DNA of 64,000 nucleotides from Diphasiastrum complanatum. Lineage: Eukaryota; Streptophyta; Lycopodiopsida; Lycopodiales; Lycopodiaceae. This document shows positions 49,801 to 57,856 of this stretch, piece after piece. Where the stretch lies: assembly GCA_029204225.1 (NCBI GenBank), contig CM055099.1, positions 43,648,914 through 43,712,913 on the forward strand, read 5' to 3'. The position numbers were made by a program, and so were the translations under genes. Under the pieces are notes generated by a model. The model was given only the letters and a program-made list of their open reading frames with translations. It did not search any database and was not told the DNA's origin. Position 1 is the first letter of the stretch; each line of letters starts with the position of its first letter.

Positions 49801-52452
49801 AGGCTGCCCGTGGGGCAGTGAGACTGCTGCCCGAAAAAAACATGAAGGCAAATTTAAAAAAAAAGGGTCTCGGGCAGGGCTCACGCTGCCCAGGAACACA
49901 AATTTCAATTATAATAGATTACCACCACTACAATCGCACAAATGGCATTAACTAACTCTTACTAGCCATTAGGGTTAGAATAGGCATTATTATTCAATAT
50001 GCTCTTGCCCTTCGATGTTAATCGCCGCTCCTTGCCATTTCCTCAATCGACCTCTTCTCAGTTGATTCATCATTGTTGCTCTTCCCTTCTTCTCCATCAA
50101 TGCTCTTGCCATCTCTTTAATGGTTACTGCTCTTGCTGATTGCCACAAGAATTGTGACTATAACAATGCCATGTGTGAATTTGCACACATCCTTGAAATG
50201 GCCTTCTTTTTTCATTGATATATGATATGTCAGCCAAAGTATGTCTTTGAGTGGACACTCCAGCCGTTGGATTGAACCAGTCTCTATAATATTGCATTTT
50301 CCTCTTTAAGGTTCCTTCCCATAGGCGATAGAAAACTCTGTTTGCAAAAAGGACTTCAAATAACTGGAATTTTTGGCCATTCATTATGCAGTATTTCCAT
50401 TCAATATGTCAGTGCACTATCCACTACTTCACCCTTGAGGAGATCAGTTCTAGCTGAGAGAATGTAGAAGAGGTAGTTTGTTTCACTCTCAAATGAAATG
50501 TTAAGAACCTCTTTTGCACTCGTTCAATTTCAACCCATTTGAGTGAGGAATATTGCCACCCCAAACTTCAAAATCAAAAAATAGTAACCAAGTCCTCAAG
50601 TAGACTCCTCTTTTTATGCCAGTTACAGAAATTGATATGTTGACAAGCTGCTTCCATTCCAAAAGAGAGATTTTGTCAATACACATGAGTGCCATCAAAG
50701 GTTTTGTGAAAGTTCTACTCTTATGTATTTATATTATTGGGTAGCTGCACTAAGTGCACCATCAAACAACAAATGTGGTTCAGTAACCCTTTGCGAACAA
50801 AACATCATCACTTTTTTGTTTCCAATCATGAAAGTCAGTTTAAACTTTATCTGTTCCATTCCATTATCCTAATAAAAGCCTTGAAATCTGTAATCAAAAT
50901 TTGTTCAGAATGTGTGTATTTAGAAATTTGAAAATTCTCATGACATGGTGTATCCATCTGTTTGCGTATTCGAAAAATCTGTAAGTATTTTCATTTTTGC
51001 CGTATGGAAAACGTTTTTGTGTTCTGGTAACTATGGTTCAAAGGTAAACTAAGACAACTCTCAAAATAAGGATCACTTTCATATGCAAGTGGATGTAATA
51101 GAAGGTTCCAAGCCAGGGCATAGATACCCTCTAGCCTATGTAGAGGACCTAATGAAGTAATGAATGTATGGAGGAGCCAAGATATGGTGCTATAAGAAAG
51201 TCTACATTACCTAGGTTCCACGGGTGAGTACGAAGTTGTGGCTACCTTCTGACCATTTAAGGTATGCTGTGCTTGTGTTACTTGATCAGCAAAGCTGTTG
51301 TATTACACTTGTATCATGTGTGTTGAAGTACATGTTTGATGTTACTTGTGCAATCATTGTTATGGCGACCAAACTTCAATCTGTGTGTTTTAGCTTGCAT
51401 AAGCAATGCTCTTAGTTTTCCGACTTGATATCAAAGGCTACGTCTGCATATATGACCATGACAGTCATTTATTGTGTGTTTAGCATGCATAAGCATTGTA
51501 CTTATTTTTCTAATGTGGTATCAAAAGCTATGTGTGCATGAATCTTCAAAAAAGAATAATTCATTCCACACTAGGCTTTAACTTTCTATGTATCATGCCT
51601 TTCTTATTTCACATCCTAAAGCAGTATTCAGTTTCGTGCATGCTTCTCTAAGAGCTGACGAATCAACTGAATGTAGTTGGTAGGGTAGGACGGGTGATGT
51701 GACTACTTTCTTGTACAGAATCCCATTTTTTCCATCATTCTGTTCACTTGTGCTTTTTTCTTTATCCTTTCAGAATTTTAAGTACTATTGGTGTATTTGG
51801 GGGCATTACGCATTCTGTTCAGTACAAGGAGCTTAATTTCTCTTTCTTGCCGAACGCAATGCAGTTATTTGATGCAATAATTTGTGATCCTCCCTATGGA
51901 GTTCGAGCAGGAGGCCGTAAGTCTGGAGGTCGAAAGTTGCTGAAAGGAGTGATAAACCCATATATTATACCTGATGATAAGCGAAAAGGACACATTCCTT
52001 CTACTGCGCCGTATACTTTGGAAGAGTGTATACATGATCTTTTGGATGTTGCTGCAAGATTGCTGGTGATGAATGGAAGGTTGGTTTTTTTCTTTCCTGC
52101 AGCAAGAAACGACTACCTTGGACTCTGTTATCCTAAGCATCCATGCTTCACTCTTGTAGCAGCCAGTGAACAGATTTTAAGTACCAAATGGAGCCGTTGT
52201 TTATTGACAATGGAAAAGACAGCAAAGTATACAGAAGAAGTTGCTAGTTCTGCTAGACAAAAGCATACAGAATTCAAAGAAAATCATTGCAGATTACTGA
52301 AAGAAGCTAAGGAAAGGGGAAATCTTCACTCCTTGGTTTTTCCTTCAGTTGACTCTATTGATCTTAATGCATACAGTAATGGGTTGCTACATAATGAACT
52401 TCATGGTGAAAAACCTGATTCCAGAGCGAAATACAGAGGCAAATATGTGTAA
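25686..52452 (+). CDS. TRM11: TRM11, tRNA (guanine10-N2)-methyltransferase catalytic subunit, six exons
   Basis: Complete spliced gene: exons 25686-25893, 28451-28662, 28865-29182, 29702-29776, 39632-39706 and 51865-52452, giving 491 codons plus TAA. All exon phases match and every intron is GT-AG. The protein starts MWYLCYFLHRLLDYRLPEVE and ends AKYRGKYV, both characteristic of plant Trm11. Residues 1-140 form the N-terminal THUMP-containing tRNA-binding part. DPFVGTGS (226-233) is the S-adenosylmethionine loop and DPPYG (304-308) the catalytic motif binding the target guanine. In the family, Trm11 works with the small zinc protein Trm112 to make m2G at position 10 of tRNAs. The ATG at 25686 is chosen because it starts the conserved MWYLC; no upstream in-frame ATG is needed. 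Introns are 2557, 202, 519, 9855 and 12158 bp, the last two packed with transposons. No stop or frameshift was found in any exon, so the gene is probably active. Confidence 0.95.
25894..28450 (+). other. TRM11 intron 1 with two local duplications
   Basis: GTATGC...CTAG intron of 2557 bp with no coding sequence recognised. A diverged tandem duplication with period near 101 bp lies at about 26005-26195 (repeated start GCTTCCTCTTGTT). A second, period about 113 bp, lies at about 27670-27855 (repeated TAGTGTTGTCTTTTCC-like word and CACCCTACT end). Confidence 0.75.
28451..28662 (+). CDS. TRM11: TRM11 exon 2
   Basis: Completes Ser70 and encodes residues to 140, including VKGMFEIWGEGTSYEELQ, YPEERKLPFLGEESTFKI and SFKFIPFK. 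Acceptor TTATCTAG, donor CAAG followed by GTGTGA. It belongs to the N-terminal tRNA-binding part of the enzyme. Confidence 0.94.
28865..29182 (+). CDS. TRM11: TRM11 exon 3 (SAM-binding loop)
   Basis: Encodes residues 141-246, phase 0 at both ends. It begins GRVQLKNPQHKFWAIE and carries KYLGPTAMDAEVAHLM and YDPFVGTGSILVAAA, the Rossmann-fold SAM-binding motif. Acceptor TTGCTCAG, donor ATG followed by GTTAGC. Confidence 0.95.
29702..29776 (+). CDS. TRM11: TRM11 exon 4
   Basis: A 75-bp exon giving GADIDIRVVRDGRGPDCN and VWSNFKQ (25 residues, 247-271). GADID follows the SAM loop and supplies the acidic residue that usually contacts the SAM ribose. Acceptor TTTGGACAG, donor CAG followed by GTATTA. 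Confidence 0.93.
30912..31349 (-). repeat. 3' LTR of the intron-4 Copia
   Basis: 438 bp. On the minus strand it starts TGTTAGAAATAAATGA after the polypurine tract and ends TTTCCTACA at 30912. It matches 36400-36825 over its inner 422 bp. Confidence 0.93.
31387..32764 (-). pseudogene. Copia RT and RNase H
   Basis: RT begins after the integrase linker with GTIERYKARLVAKGYAQQ at about 32740. It continues with RQLDIKTAFLNGDFNEEVYL (about 32600), ALYGLKQAPRMWYQK and the catalytic strand FDDIIITG (about 32340), where a frameshift joins the two readable frames. RNase H shows GFSDSDWGGDQDTRRSTSGH (about 31845), SSKKQPTVATSSSEAEYRA and ADLFTKALPRVRFEAL near the end. Two lesions, TAG at about 32767 and the frameshift at about 32340, block a continuous product. 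Confidence 0.92.
32765..33985 (-). pseudogene. Copia integrase core and C-terminal region
   Basis: After the frameshift at about 33985 the core resumes as DDFSRFTRIYPMKAKSEVF. It is hit by a TGA at LRTD-GGEY (about 33865, probably a CGA-to-TGA change) and continues MPQQNGVAERKNHTLMEMAR with the catalytic Glu (about 33780). KCIFVGYSSESKGYRLFN and the long acidic/Gln-rich linker to RT follow. It ends at TAG near 32767. Confidence 0.9.
33986..35689 (-). pseudogene. Copia gag, protease and GAG-pre-integrase
   Basis: Long open frame starting at ATG 35689 (MAKESEAIGCLFSEDRLDGT). UBN2-type gag, zinc knuckle CHYCKRYGHFIKDC at about 34880, protease WVFDSGATCHMTS at about 34665, then AEWWHARFGHLNFASLKKL at about 34240 and the integrase zinc region CERCILGKFQRKTF. 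It ends at a stop produced by a one-base loss in FVTFIDDF (read YFVTY then stop). Otherwise intact. Confidence 0.93.
36388..36399 (-). other. Copia primer binding site
   Basis: GCTCTGATACCA on the plus strand is TGGTATCAGAGC in element orientation, complementary to the 3' end of initiator Met-tRNA. It directly adjoins the LTR edge at 36400. Confidence 0.93.
36400..36825 (-). repeat. 5' LTR of the intron-4 Copia, outer 16 bp missing
   Basis: Pairs with 30912-31333. After CATAG at 36825 the sequence diverges into CTTGAGAGTT, whereas the 3' LTR continues to TGTTAG (reverse complement). The outer end is therefore truncated or replaced. Confidence 0.92.
37391..37700. repeat. Cluster of short local duplications
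   Basis: ATATAGCGTGGCTCAGACAA recurs at 37390 and 37478, each followed by a CTCGGATATA-GTAAC-TG variant. AGATAGCGATTCTAGGAT occurs twice (about 37531 and 37569), and AGCGTCCCTCAAT twice (about 37672 and 37692). They look like replication-slippage products in the intron. Confidence 0.7.
37907..38040. repeat. C/G-rich fold-back element
   Basis: About 130 bp of runs of C and G (for example GGGGGGCGTTGCCCCCCCCC and GGGGGGGCGCTGCCCCCCC) in an otherwise AT-rich intron. CTGTCGCCAG at about 37963 and CTGGCGACAG at about 37993 are perfect inverted arms, so the block can form long hairpins, and the G runs could form quadruplexes. No protein is likely despite open frames. Confidence 0.7.
38354..38435. 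repeat. Palindrome-rich sequence, possible MITE remnant
   Basis: TCACGATTCTG at about 38354 and CAGAATCGTGA at about 38385 are perfect inverted 11-mers. GTGATTC-GT-GAATCAC follows, then GCGAATTGCGATTCGC. The vocabulary (GATTCG, TTCACGAATC) resembles the fold-back at 42390-42538. Confidence 0.5.
39632..39706 (+). CDS. TRM11: TRM11 exon 5
   Basis: A 75-bp exon encoding YNLCAPVGLIRADN and NSPPWRSGLNE (residues 272-296), matching the plant Trm11 segment YGLP...MDNNLPPWRSGLKE. Acceptor CTGTTTGCAG, donor GAG followed by GTTCTA. It sits alone between two introns of about 10 and 12 kb. Confidence 0.92.
41160..41900 (-). mobile_element. LINE reverse transcriptase fragment
   Basis: Minus-strand non-LTR RT, frameshifted. 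VKQGCSLSPTLGLYIDE at about 41755-41708 is RT block 4 (GVRQGCPLSPxLF). YADNVVLIS at about 41630 is the catalytic block with the second Asp changed to Asn. WGLTVNN-KT and SYTYLEVLYKTY follow in the thumb region (about 41500-41400). Stops and the YADN change make it dead. It lies in the same orientation as, and about 2 kb downstream (in LINE sense) of, the RT-less LINE at 44334-46784. Confidence 0.85.
42390..42538. mobile_element. Fold-back MITE-like element, 149 bp
   Basis: CAATGTTTCACGAATCAG at the left end and CTGTTCATGAAACATTG at the right are imperfect inverted repeats. The interior is rich in GATTCGAA/TTCGAAT words that also fold back (GGCCGATTCGAA on both sides of a T-rich loop). No coding capacity. 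A target-site duplication is not evident. Confidence 0.65.
43223..43234 (+). other. Copia primer-binding-site-like motif
   Basis: TGTTATCAGAGC differs by one base from the usual TGGTATCAGAGC and follows an LTR-like edge ...GGTGACA (43222). No gag follows; the sequence runs into the LINE at 43757. Probably the 5' end of a truncated plus-strand Copia. Confidence 0.5.
43757..43833. repeat. (GA)n-(GAAA)n microsatellite at the LINE 3' end
   Basis: GA repeat to 43818, then GAAA repeats. In LINE orientation this is (TTTC)n(TC)n after an AATAAAACTTTC word, so it may be the element's tail rather than a poly(A) tail. Confidence 0.85.
44334..45443 (-). pseudogene. LINE ORF2: endonuclease fused to C-terminal zinc region, RT deleted in frame
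   Basis: Starts at ATG 45443, overlapping the end of ORF1. Residues to about 205 form an APE-type endonuclease: GVWNCDGIHS, DLLFFMETY (catalytic Glu), GSRGVACLYRE and HIFLTGDFNAQTS (catalytic Asp/Asn). After HFLLD and a TAA (44819-44817) the same frame continues directly into a typical LINE ORF2 C terminus: RFLYRTYLD, RFTLGQLRVSSHQLAIETGR and the zinc motif CQLCSLDEVESEEHFIFRC, ending at TAG 44334-44336. The rest of the endonuclease (including its SDH motif) and the whole RT are absent, although the frame is kept. Three in-frame stops (TAA 44819, TAGs near 44724 and 44552) show it is dead. Confidence 0.85.
45437..46784 (-). pseudogene. LINE ORF1: Pro-rich region, coiled coil, L1 ORF1-like C terminus
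   Basis: Begins at ATG 46784 (MAPPRAIHVRSRSRS), shifts frame in the G-run near 46592-46610, and continues through a long Pro/Leu/Cys-rich stretch. A coiled coil follows (IDQIRADFQTLRQEISQLKG and NILQSKVASLEQSI, about 46110-45975). After TAG near 45972 and another stop near 45842 comes an L1 ORF1p-like RRM/C-terminal part: NIRVRGIPD, TLIIPFTSLESQRDALRCAK, DDDLTYIQVEERRKAFQIAR and GRRVIYRDGRVGF, ending at 45437. Known ORF1p forms RNA-binding trimers through such coiled coils. The plus-strand Gly-rich frames here are shadows of the Pro-rich coding. Confidence 0.82.
46592..46610 (+). repeat. Poly-G run inside LINE ORF1
   Basis: A run of about 18-19 G on the plus strand, encoding Pro on the LINE strand. 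The readable ORF1 frame changes here, so slippage in this run is the likely frameshift. Confidence 0.8.
46788..46827. repeat. (GA)n microsatellite at the LINE 5' end
   Basis: In LINE sense this is (CT)n ending four bases before the ORF1 ATG at 46784. It could be the element's own leader or the target into which it inserted; the other end of the LINE is also bounded by GA repeats. Confidence 0.9.
47180..48720 (+). mobile_element. Ty1/Copia fragment: gag, protease, integrase start
   Basis: Plus-strand Copia with several frameshifts. Gag pieces lie from about 47200 (RLATMPADM... and SSFYTRIKELRVSELSKNFQ). Zinc knuckle CFYCQKLGHWARDC at about 47797, protease site degraded to WFVDLGVTRHMMS (DSG to DLG) at about 47982, GAG-pre-integrase DLWHRLLDHMNLRLLCKL at about 48322 and ICKGCILGKSHREKF at about 48420. 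The integrase core is ELVHLDLCGPMKMISIDGAF with FIDKYSRRRWIYTIK at about 48500-48620. It stops near 48720 where an opposite-strand Copia start begins. RT and LTRs are absent. Loss of the protease Ser/Gly context and multiple stops show decay. Confidence 0.88.
48745..49400 (-). mobile_element. Ty1/Copia 5' end: primer binding site, leader, gag start
   Basis: Minus-strand SSRLHGTNYKIWKFKMQNIL and MEKERWD (about 48906-48825) is the UBN2/Copia gag start. Upstream in element sense, 49398-49387 reads TAGTATCAGAGT, a mutated Met-tRNA primer binding site, adjoining an LTR-like edge at 49399 (GTGTCC). Gag is cut after about 50 residues at the junction with the plus-strand Copia. LTR extent beyond 49400 is not resolved. 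Confidence 0.65.
49679..49884. repeat. G-rich element with inverted ends
   Basis: GTGAGCCC (49679-49686) and GGGCTCAC (49877-49884) are perfect inverted 8-mers bounding about 206 bp of GGGCAGG/GGGCGGGC repeats. It may be a small non-autonomous DNA element. The G tracts could form quadruplexes in the TRM11 sense strand. Confidence 0.5.
51865..52452 (+). CDS. TRM11: TRM11 exon 6 (catalytic DPPY and C terminus)
   Basis: Residues 297-491. Begins LFDAIICDPPYGVRAGGRKS with catalytic DPPYG, continues IPSTAPYTLEECIHDLLDVA, GRLVFFFPAARNDYL, SEQILSTKWSRCLLTMEK and ends AKYRGKYV before TAA. Acceptor ACGCAATGCAG. The upstream open frame from 51748 is intron read-through. Confidence 0.95.
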   Translation, partial: LFDAIICDPPYGVRAGGRKSGGRKLLKGVINPYIIPDDKRKGHIPSTAPYTLEECIHDLLDVAARLLVMNGRLVFFFPAARNDYLGLCYPKHPCFTLVAASEQILSTKWSRCLLTMEKTAKYTEEVASSARQKHTEFKENHCRLLKEAKERGNLHSLVFPSVDSIDLNAYSNGLLHNELHGEKPDSRAKYRGKYV

Positions 52453-52479
52453 TGTGCATACACAATCTTAATTTCCTGG

Positions 52480-52485
52480 AATAAA
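52480..52485 (+). terminator. Possible TRM11 poly(A) signal
   Basis: AATAAA 28 bases after the stop. Plausible but close, so a later signal may be used. Confidence 0.3.
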
Positions 52486-54318
52486 TTTTCAAGAAAAGTC
52501 GCAAAAATTAAGTAAGAAAATGGAATGGCTTGCATGTATTTGCCATTGGGTGTTGTAATGTTACTCATCTTTTGAACTAGCACCCCACTAACAATATATC
52601 TGCACATCTAGATGTCTGTTGTTTGTGTTGTATGGCTAGATTGGGCAGTTTGGTTGGCCTTTACCTTGGGTTTTGCTTACTTTTTGTAAGTTATCATTCA
52701 AGTCTTTGTTGCTCTTGTTCTCATCGGCTTTCAGATACACTCATTGGAAACAGGAAGAAATTCGTGCCCTCCATAATGGAGTTTGCTGATTTTTTATGCG
52801 TGAGGTCTTATTTAGGAGAAGAATACGCCAGTGTGATGGGCAGATCAGTGAATTTGGTTGTGGATATTACCAATTGCAGTGTAGGTTCGTGAAAGATAAA
52901 TTGCTGATCTGATAGGGATGGGGAGCCATTTTCCATTATGGTGTCTTAAAAACCAAATGCCGCATTGCTTTGAAGTTTTTTGGGGAGTAAATTGTTATAA
53001 GCTTCAGAGCTTTTTTGTCCTTTCAAGAGCTGTGGCATTTTGGATGATTGGCTTGACTCCGTGACCTGCTTTGATAATGGTTTGAAAGTCAAAAAATTGG
53101 CTGCATATAAGCAGTGTGGATGCTAACTTGGACCCACGCGGATGTACTGCTAATTCAGATGCAATTCGATGGTTTTAGATCTTGTGGGAGGTGTTCTAAG
53201 TTCTTATCAGGAAAGTTACTTTTGTGTTTCTTGTTGTTATATCTAGGAATTAAGATCTGGCAAGTTTTTCGTTTTCAATGCGTCTTGTTAGTGATTGTGT
53301 ATCATATTTGATATTAGCACATAGTGAAGCAAAAAAATGAATCTATTCTCATCGTGTAAACACTTTGTATTGGGAACATGATATTCGAGTTAGTGTGTAA
53401 TTATAATAGGAGAAACACTCACCTACCCAATTGTAATTCTTACTACAAAATATGAAACTTGATCCTTCTCGATATTGTTGGCCTAGTGGTTATTGTGCTT
53501 GTGCAACATAGACATTTGGTTGCTATTGATAAGCTTGAGCAAGTTTGATTGATAATGCCAAAACAACAATTTTTTGGGATGCTTTGCTTGAAAATCAGCG
53601 CTCTTCAATGTCTTAGTGTTAAACTAGTCACACTAACTACAAAACTGATAGTGACACCCTTGAGTGTATTGTCCTTTTTGAAGGCAAGTTGAATAAAGCG
53701 TTATAGCTATGTGGCAATGGTAGGAAAAGTTGGGTTACGCGTGCATGATGGCTTGGACAAAATTGTAACATTGTAATCTATCCCTGATTTATTACTATCA
53801 TAGCTTTGAAATGACAAAAACTCTTTCTTCTCCGTAGGCATTCTTCTTATTTCGTGAACATCAACATCTAAAAGCAATGCCCTTGCAACTCTACCCTTTG
53901 CTTTCTCAGACACACTGATTTTTGTCTCACTTTTATTCACACACTTGTGAGCACATTTTGTTTTGGTTTGGAATTTGAAGATTGCAATCAGACATAGCAA
54001 CTATATTGACATTGGATTTGAAAAACCATCTGTGGATAATCTCTAATAGATACCCAACAATATCTAGTACATCAAGTTGGCTTTGTGTTAATTAGGTGCC
54101 AACAATCCTTTACTTTGGCCAAAGCATTAACAATATTCTATTTATACTCCATGTGCATCACATGTCTTCTATGTAGAACTACATGCATTGATTGTGCGAA
54201 ATTGTCAACTAGTTTGATCTAGCTAATTTGGCAATTTAGGCCAATACGCATTTTAGACTTAGAGATAAACATTATGAAGTTATTTTAGTGTAAGTTCATT
54301 TGAATTTCTTTTGAAAGG
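52486..54318. other. TRM11 3' UTR and intergenic sequence
   Basis: No coding region recognised. Early part is probably 3' UTR. The minus-strand frame at 53707-54000 (97 codons) is Lys/Ser-rich and hydrophilic and matches no family I know. Confidence 0.45.
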
Positions 54319-54852
54319 TGTGGGAAATGTAGTAGATCGAGTCTGGACCAATTCAAAATGGTTAATTTTGGTACATTGAATCTAGTCTATATGTGAGTCG
54401 GGTTTGAAATAGATCTAGAACTTTTCTATTGTTGATAAGATTGGAGAGGCACATCCAATTAAGGCATGGACCTACTATAAATAGTGTACAAGCGTGGGAA
54501 GAGATACTCTCTCTCTCTCATGCTTATACATGAGTTCTCTTTGGGTTCATATATCCATTTTTGCGCTATAGTGTTGATATCTTGCAATCTTGTGTGTAGA
54601 ATGCAATTATATGTTGTGTATTGGATCCACACGTGTGAAACCTGTTATGGTATTGTTATTGTATGCCCAACAACTTCAATTTATCTTACATATATTGTTT
54701 GATCAAGATCTTATTGAGTTTGCATCTTCTATATGTAGTAGATGTTAGATTTCTACATTGTCAATGGTGCTAGATGTGTTATTATTCATAACCAAAGATT
54801 AAAGGGACATATGAACCTTAGTGATTCATGATTCTTCACATGGTATTAGAGC
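54319..54852 (+). mobile_element. Copia 5' LTR (54319-54840) and primer binding site
   Basis: TGTGGGAAATG at 54319 and ...TTCTTCACA at 54840 give TGTG/CACA ends, about 522 bp. A TATA-like CTATAAATAGTG lies at about 54475. The next bases, TGGTATTAGAGC (54841-54852), are a one-mismatch Met-tRNA primer binding site. About 650 bp of leader-like sequence follows with no gag, so only the 5' end is present. Confidence 0.65.
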
Positions 54853-56417
54853 TTTGGTGCAGGTTATTTGAAGAATCAGCAGATCCAAACAAATTTAGGG
54901 TTTTGACAAAAGCAAAAAAAATTCAATCATCCAAATTCTATATGCAAATGCTACAAACTTGATATAGAATCTTGTAGTCTCCAATGAGACCTTCCTAATG
55001 CAATTAAAGTCGCCCAAATCCAATAAGTGAAGTGTGAAATCAGTCTACTTCAAATTCATAACCCTATATTGAGTTTTGATTTACAAAAAATCAATTCTAC
55101 ACACATGAAAAATGCTTGGTAGAAAACAATCTATCATGCTCTAGAATTGGTAACTCCTCCAAATCATATTGCGGAACATCTCTCCCGTTCTAATCAGCTG
55201 TTAGGTGCAGAAACAGTCTAATAGACAACTTATGCTAAATGTAATCACAGCTTCAAGTGTTCTAATTGCCCAACATGATCTTAAAAATTAATTCATACTC
55301 TAAAATAAGAGTACAGTCCATCGAAGAGATTAGAGATGGTTTGTGTGTGGTGTTACTGAAATCAGATTCAATGTGAAGTATAGTTCTGAAGTAAATGGAA
55401 GTGCAGGATGACATCACGAGTTCCTCAGGCGTCAAAGACGACCATCGTCTGATCAGAAATTGAGGAGAGTGAGTAAACAAGCGTGATCAAACAATAATAA
55501 AAGTGCATTCATTCACAACATGCATTCATCTACGTTGTACACAGATAAAAGCGCTATATTACATTAGAACACAATCCAAATAGCAATTACAACAAAAAAT
55601 GATGGCGTAATTGGGAGGCTCAAATAATGCATCTCATGGACAGAGCAACCTATAATCTGTGCTTTATAGATTTCATCCATGTATTAATTACATTGAATGC
55701 TTGTCACCTAATTAGGAAAGCCGTTGTACTTGGAAGTATATGGCTTTTGTGACAACTGTACACAGTATTTACGGTCAATAATTCAGCATCGTTGACGTGG
55801 ACGAAGACGTCGCTGGAATGTTGCTCGTTTATTTTAGACGACCTTCGGGATTTTTCTCTCTCTTCGCATTTTTCGCAAGAAGTTGAAGGTGCCCTCAAAA
55901 AGACGATGCGAAAAAGCCGAAGCTTTTGAAAACATAGTGTATTTCTGCAGACTGTTAAAAAAGTAATGTATTTTTGCAGACTTGTTCTAAGTACAAGTTT
56001 TGTGGAAGTCGTTGAAGATGGCCAAGTCTTCAATGACTTCAAGTTATTAAACTTGACATCTGAACTTTGAAACTATGACAGGATTGGTTACCCTTTTCTG
56101 GAGATCAGCCGAAAGCCCATTGTAGACGTTCTTCAAATAAATTGGCTGTCTAAGTTTGTATTCCTGCAGGTATCAGATGAGTAGACGTAGAACCAAAGTT
56201 GATTTCACCTGACCCTAGATCAATGGTCAATAAATATGCAGGAAGAATCATGAAATAAAAATTTATAATTCACCAAGGAGAAAACTGTGGGCTTAATTTT
56301 CAATATAACAAAGACTCTCTGATACATCAATTAGAGAGCGTTGAGGGCCTTCAATAAATAACGTTGCATAGATATCGAGAAATCAATCTTGAGGAAGATG
56401 CTATACCTCGTTCTCTG

Positions 56418-56420
<3 letters not shown>
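54853..56420. other. Non-coding stretch
   Basis: Presumed remainder of the Copia leader, then unassigned sequence. Minus-strand frames at 55262-55480 and 55704-56042 show no family features. Confidence 0.4.

Positions 56421-56467
<47 letters not shown>
56421..56467. repeat. (GA)n microsatellite
   Basis: About 46 bp pure GA repeat. Confidence 0.96.
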
Positions 56468-56468
<1 letters not shown>

Positions 56469-56705
56469 CAGCAACACACAAAGAGGGAGGCACTAGGTAG
56501 CGATGGAACGTGAGGGCAACAATGTTAGGAGCGTGAGGCTGCCTGAAGAGCAAAAAATAGGGACATGGGAGTCGAGAGGCAACAATGACTATTATGCCCA
56601 TTGGAAAAAGATGAAAAATAGTGTGTAAAGGTGTTCTTAACTCACCCTAGTGTTGTAGGTGTGACGTAGGAGAGTAGATCGGGTTACCAGCACCATTACA
56701 TACTC

Positions 56706-56708
<3 letters not shown>

Positions 56709-56738
<30 letters not shown>
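56709..56738. repeat. (AT)n microsatellite
   Basis: About 30 bp of alternating TA. Confidence 0.95.
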
Positions 56739-56742
<4 letters not shown>

Positions 56743-57217
56743 GTCATTTAAGGACAAAAAGACAAGACGTATTAATTTCCGTGGCCAAATACTAAAATAT
56801 GTTTTCTCATGTACGGGTGTCCTCGCGGAGAATCGAACCCATCCCGTGGAGCGCTTCTCCTTCGCCGCCATGCGCATCATTCTCGTAATATGCTTAGCTT
56901 GCACGATCCTCCTCGATCGCGATCGCCATCGCCATCGCCATCGCATGATTCTTTTCATTTCTTCACGAAATGCGTCGTGCCTTTTACGATTTCGTGCGCA
57001 TTTTGGAAGTATCTCTCGTTCATAATGATCAATGATCAATGGAGCAGAGCAACGGTTTCGTGTTGTTTTTTCAGAAATTTGAGCTTCGAAAATGGCGCTG
57101 TGGTTCATGGTGGAGCAAATGAGCCTGCCTGCTGGATGGAAGGCAGCAATAGATGATAGAGTCTATTGCAGTGCTATTTGAAAGCATTTGACAAGTCTTG
57201 AGCGGACGATGTAGCGT

Positions 57218-57237
57218 TGTGTGTGTGTGTGTGTGTG
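57218..57237. repeat. (GT)n microsatellite
   Basis: About 20 bp of GT repeat upstream of the carrier gene. Confidence 0.9.
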
Positions 57238-57625
57238 ATCAGTTTTTGGAAGTGCATCTATCGTGAGGTTTCCTGGATCGTCAAGTCGAAGATCGGTGGT
57301 TCCTCTCTTCTTTTTTCTGGCACAGTAGAATATCGTTTTTTATGTTTTGGTGGTTTGGAGTCTCAACATTCAACGCCTTGGATCTCGAGCAAAAGTAATA
57401 TTGATAATTAGCCTGCGAGTATTGAACTTGCCAAATAGAGACTAGTTTTTCTTTGATGCATGTTGTTCTGGAAAGCAGTGCGAAGCTGCCGAGAGAGCCT
57501 TCCAATGTATTGAAGCTGTCTACCAGTCTTTCATAAGGCATTTTTTCATCGACAGAGTATCAAAGTCACGATGGCCACGCGAGCCGAGGAGTATTTGTAA
57601 AAATTTCAGAGTATTGGAACGGTTT

Positions 57626-57856
57626 ATGGCACTGATAATCGGAACGAATGATGGCAGGGATGCAACTCCAATAAAAATTTGTTCCGGGATCATGGCAAAT
57701 AACAGAGTGGCACTGGTTAGCAGCAGGGATCATCTGAAAGGGATAAGATTATGGCTTGTCAAGGGCTGGGCAGACAACTTCATAGCTGGGGGAACAGCTT
57801 CGGTGCTATCTAAAGTAATATTACAGCCTTTTGACACAACCAAGACTCTGTTACAG
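57626..57856 (+). CDS. Carrier exon 1
   Basis: 77 codons ending at QPFDTTKTLLQ, donor CAG followed by GTGATT. The N-terminal 40 residues are not conserved-looking and may be a presequence. Confidence 0.75.

Larger units (their letters stand above)
39707..51864 (+). other. TRM11 intron 5 (12158 bp) with LINE and Copia relics
   Basis: GTTCTA...AATGCAG intron. From left to right: LINE RT fragment (minus, 41160-41900), fold-back element (42390-42538), primer-binding-site-like motif (43223), RT-deleted LINE (minus, about 43757-46827), Copia gag-integrase (plus, 47180-48720), Copia LTR-gag start (minus, 48745-49400) and a G-rich element (49679-49884). 39707-41160 and 49900-51850 hold nothing recognisable. 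Confidence 0.85.

Noticed and set aside
51748-51864. Open frame upstream of TRM11 exon 6
   Set aside because: Intron read-through; the conserved protein begins at the acceptor (51865).
56820-56865. GGTTCGATTCTC on the minus strand, like a tRNA B box
   Set aside because: Surrounding sequence does not form a T arm, acceptor stem or A box, so no tRNA or SINE is called.
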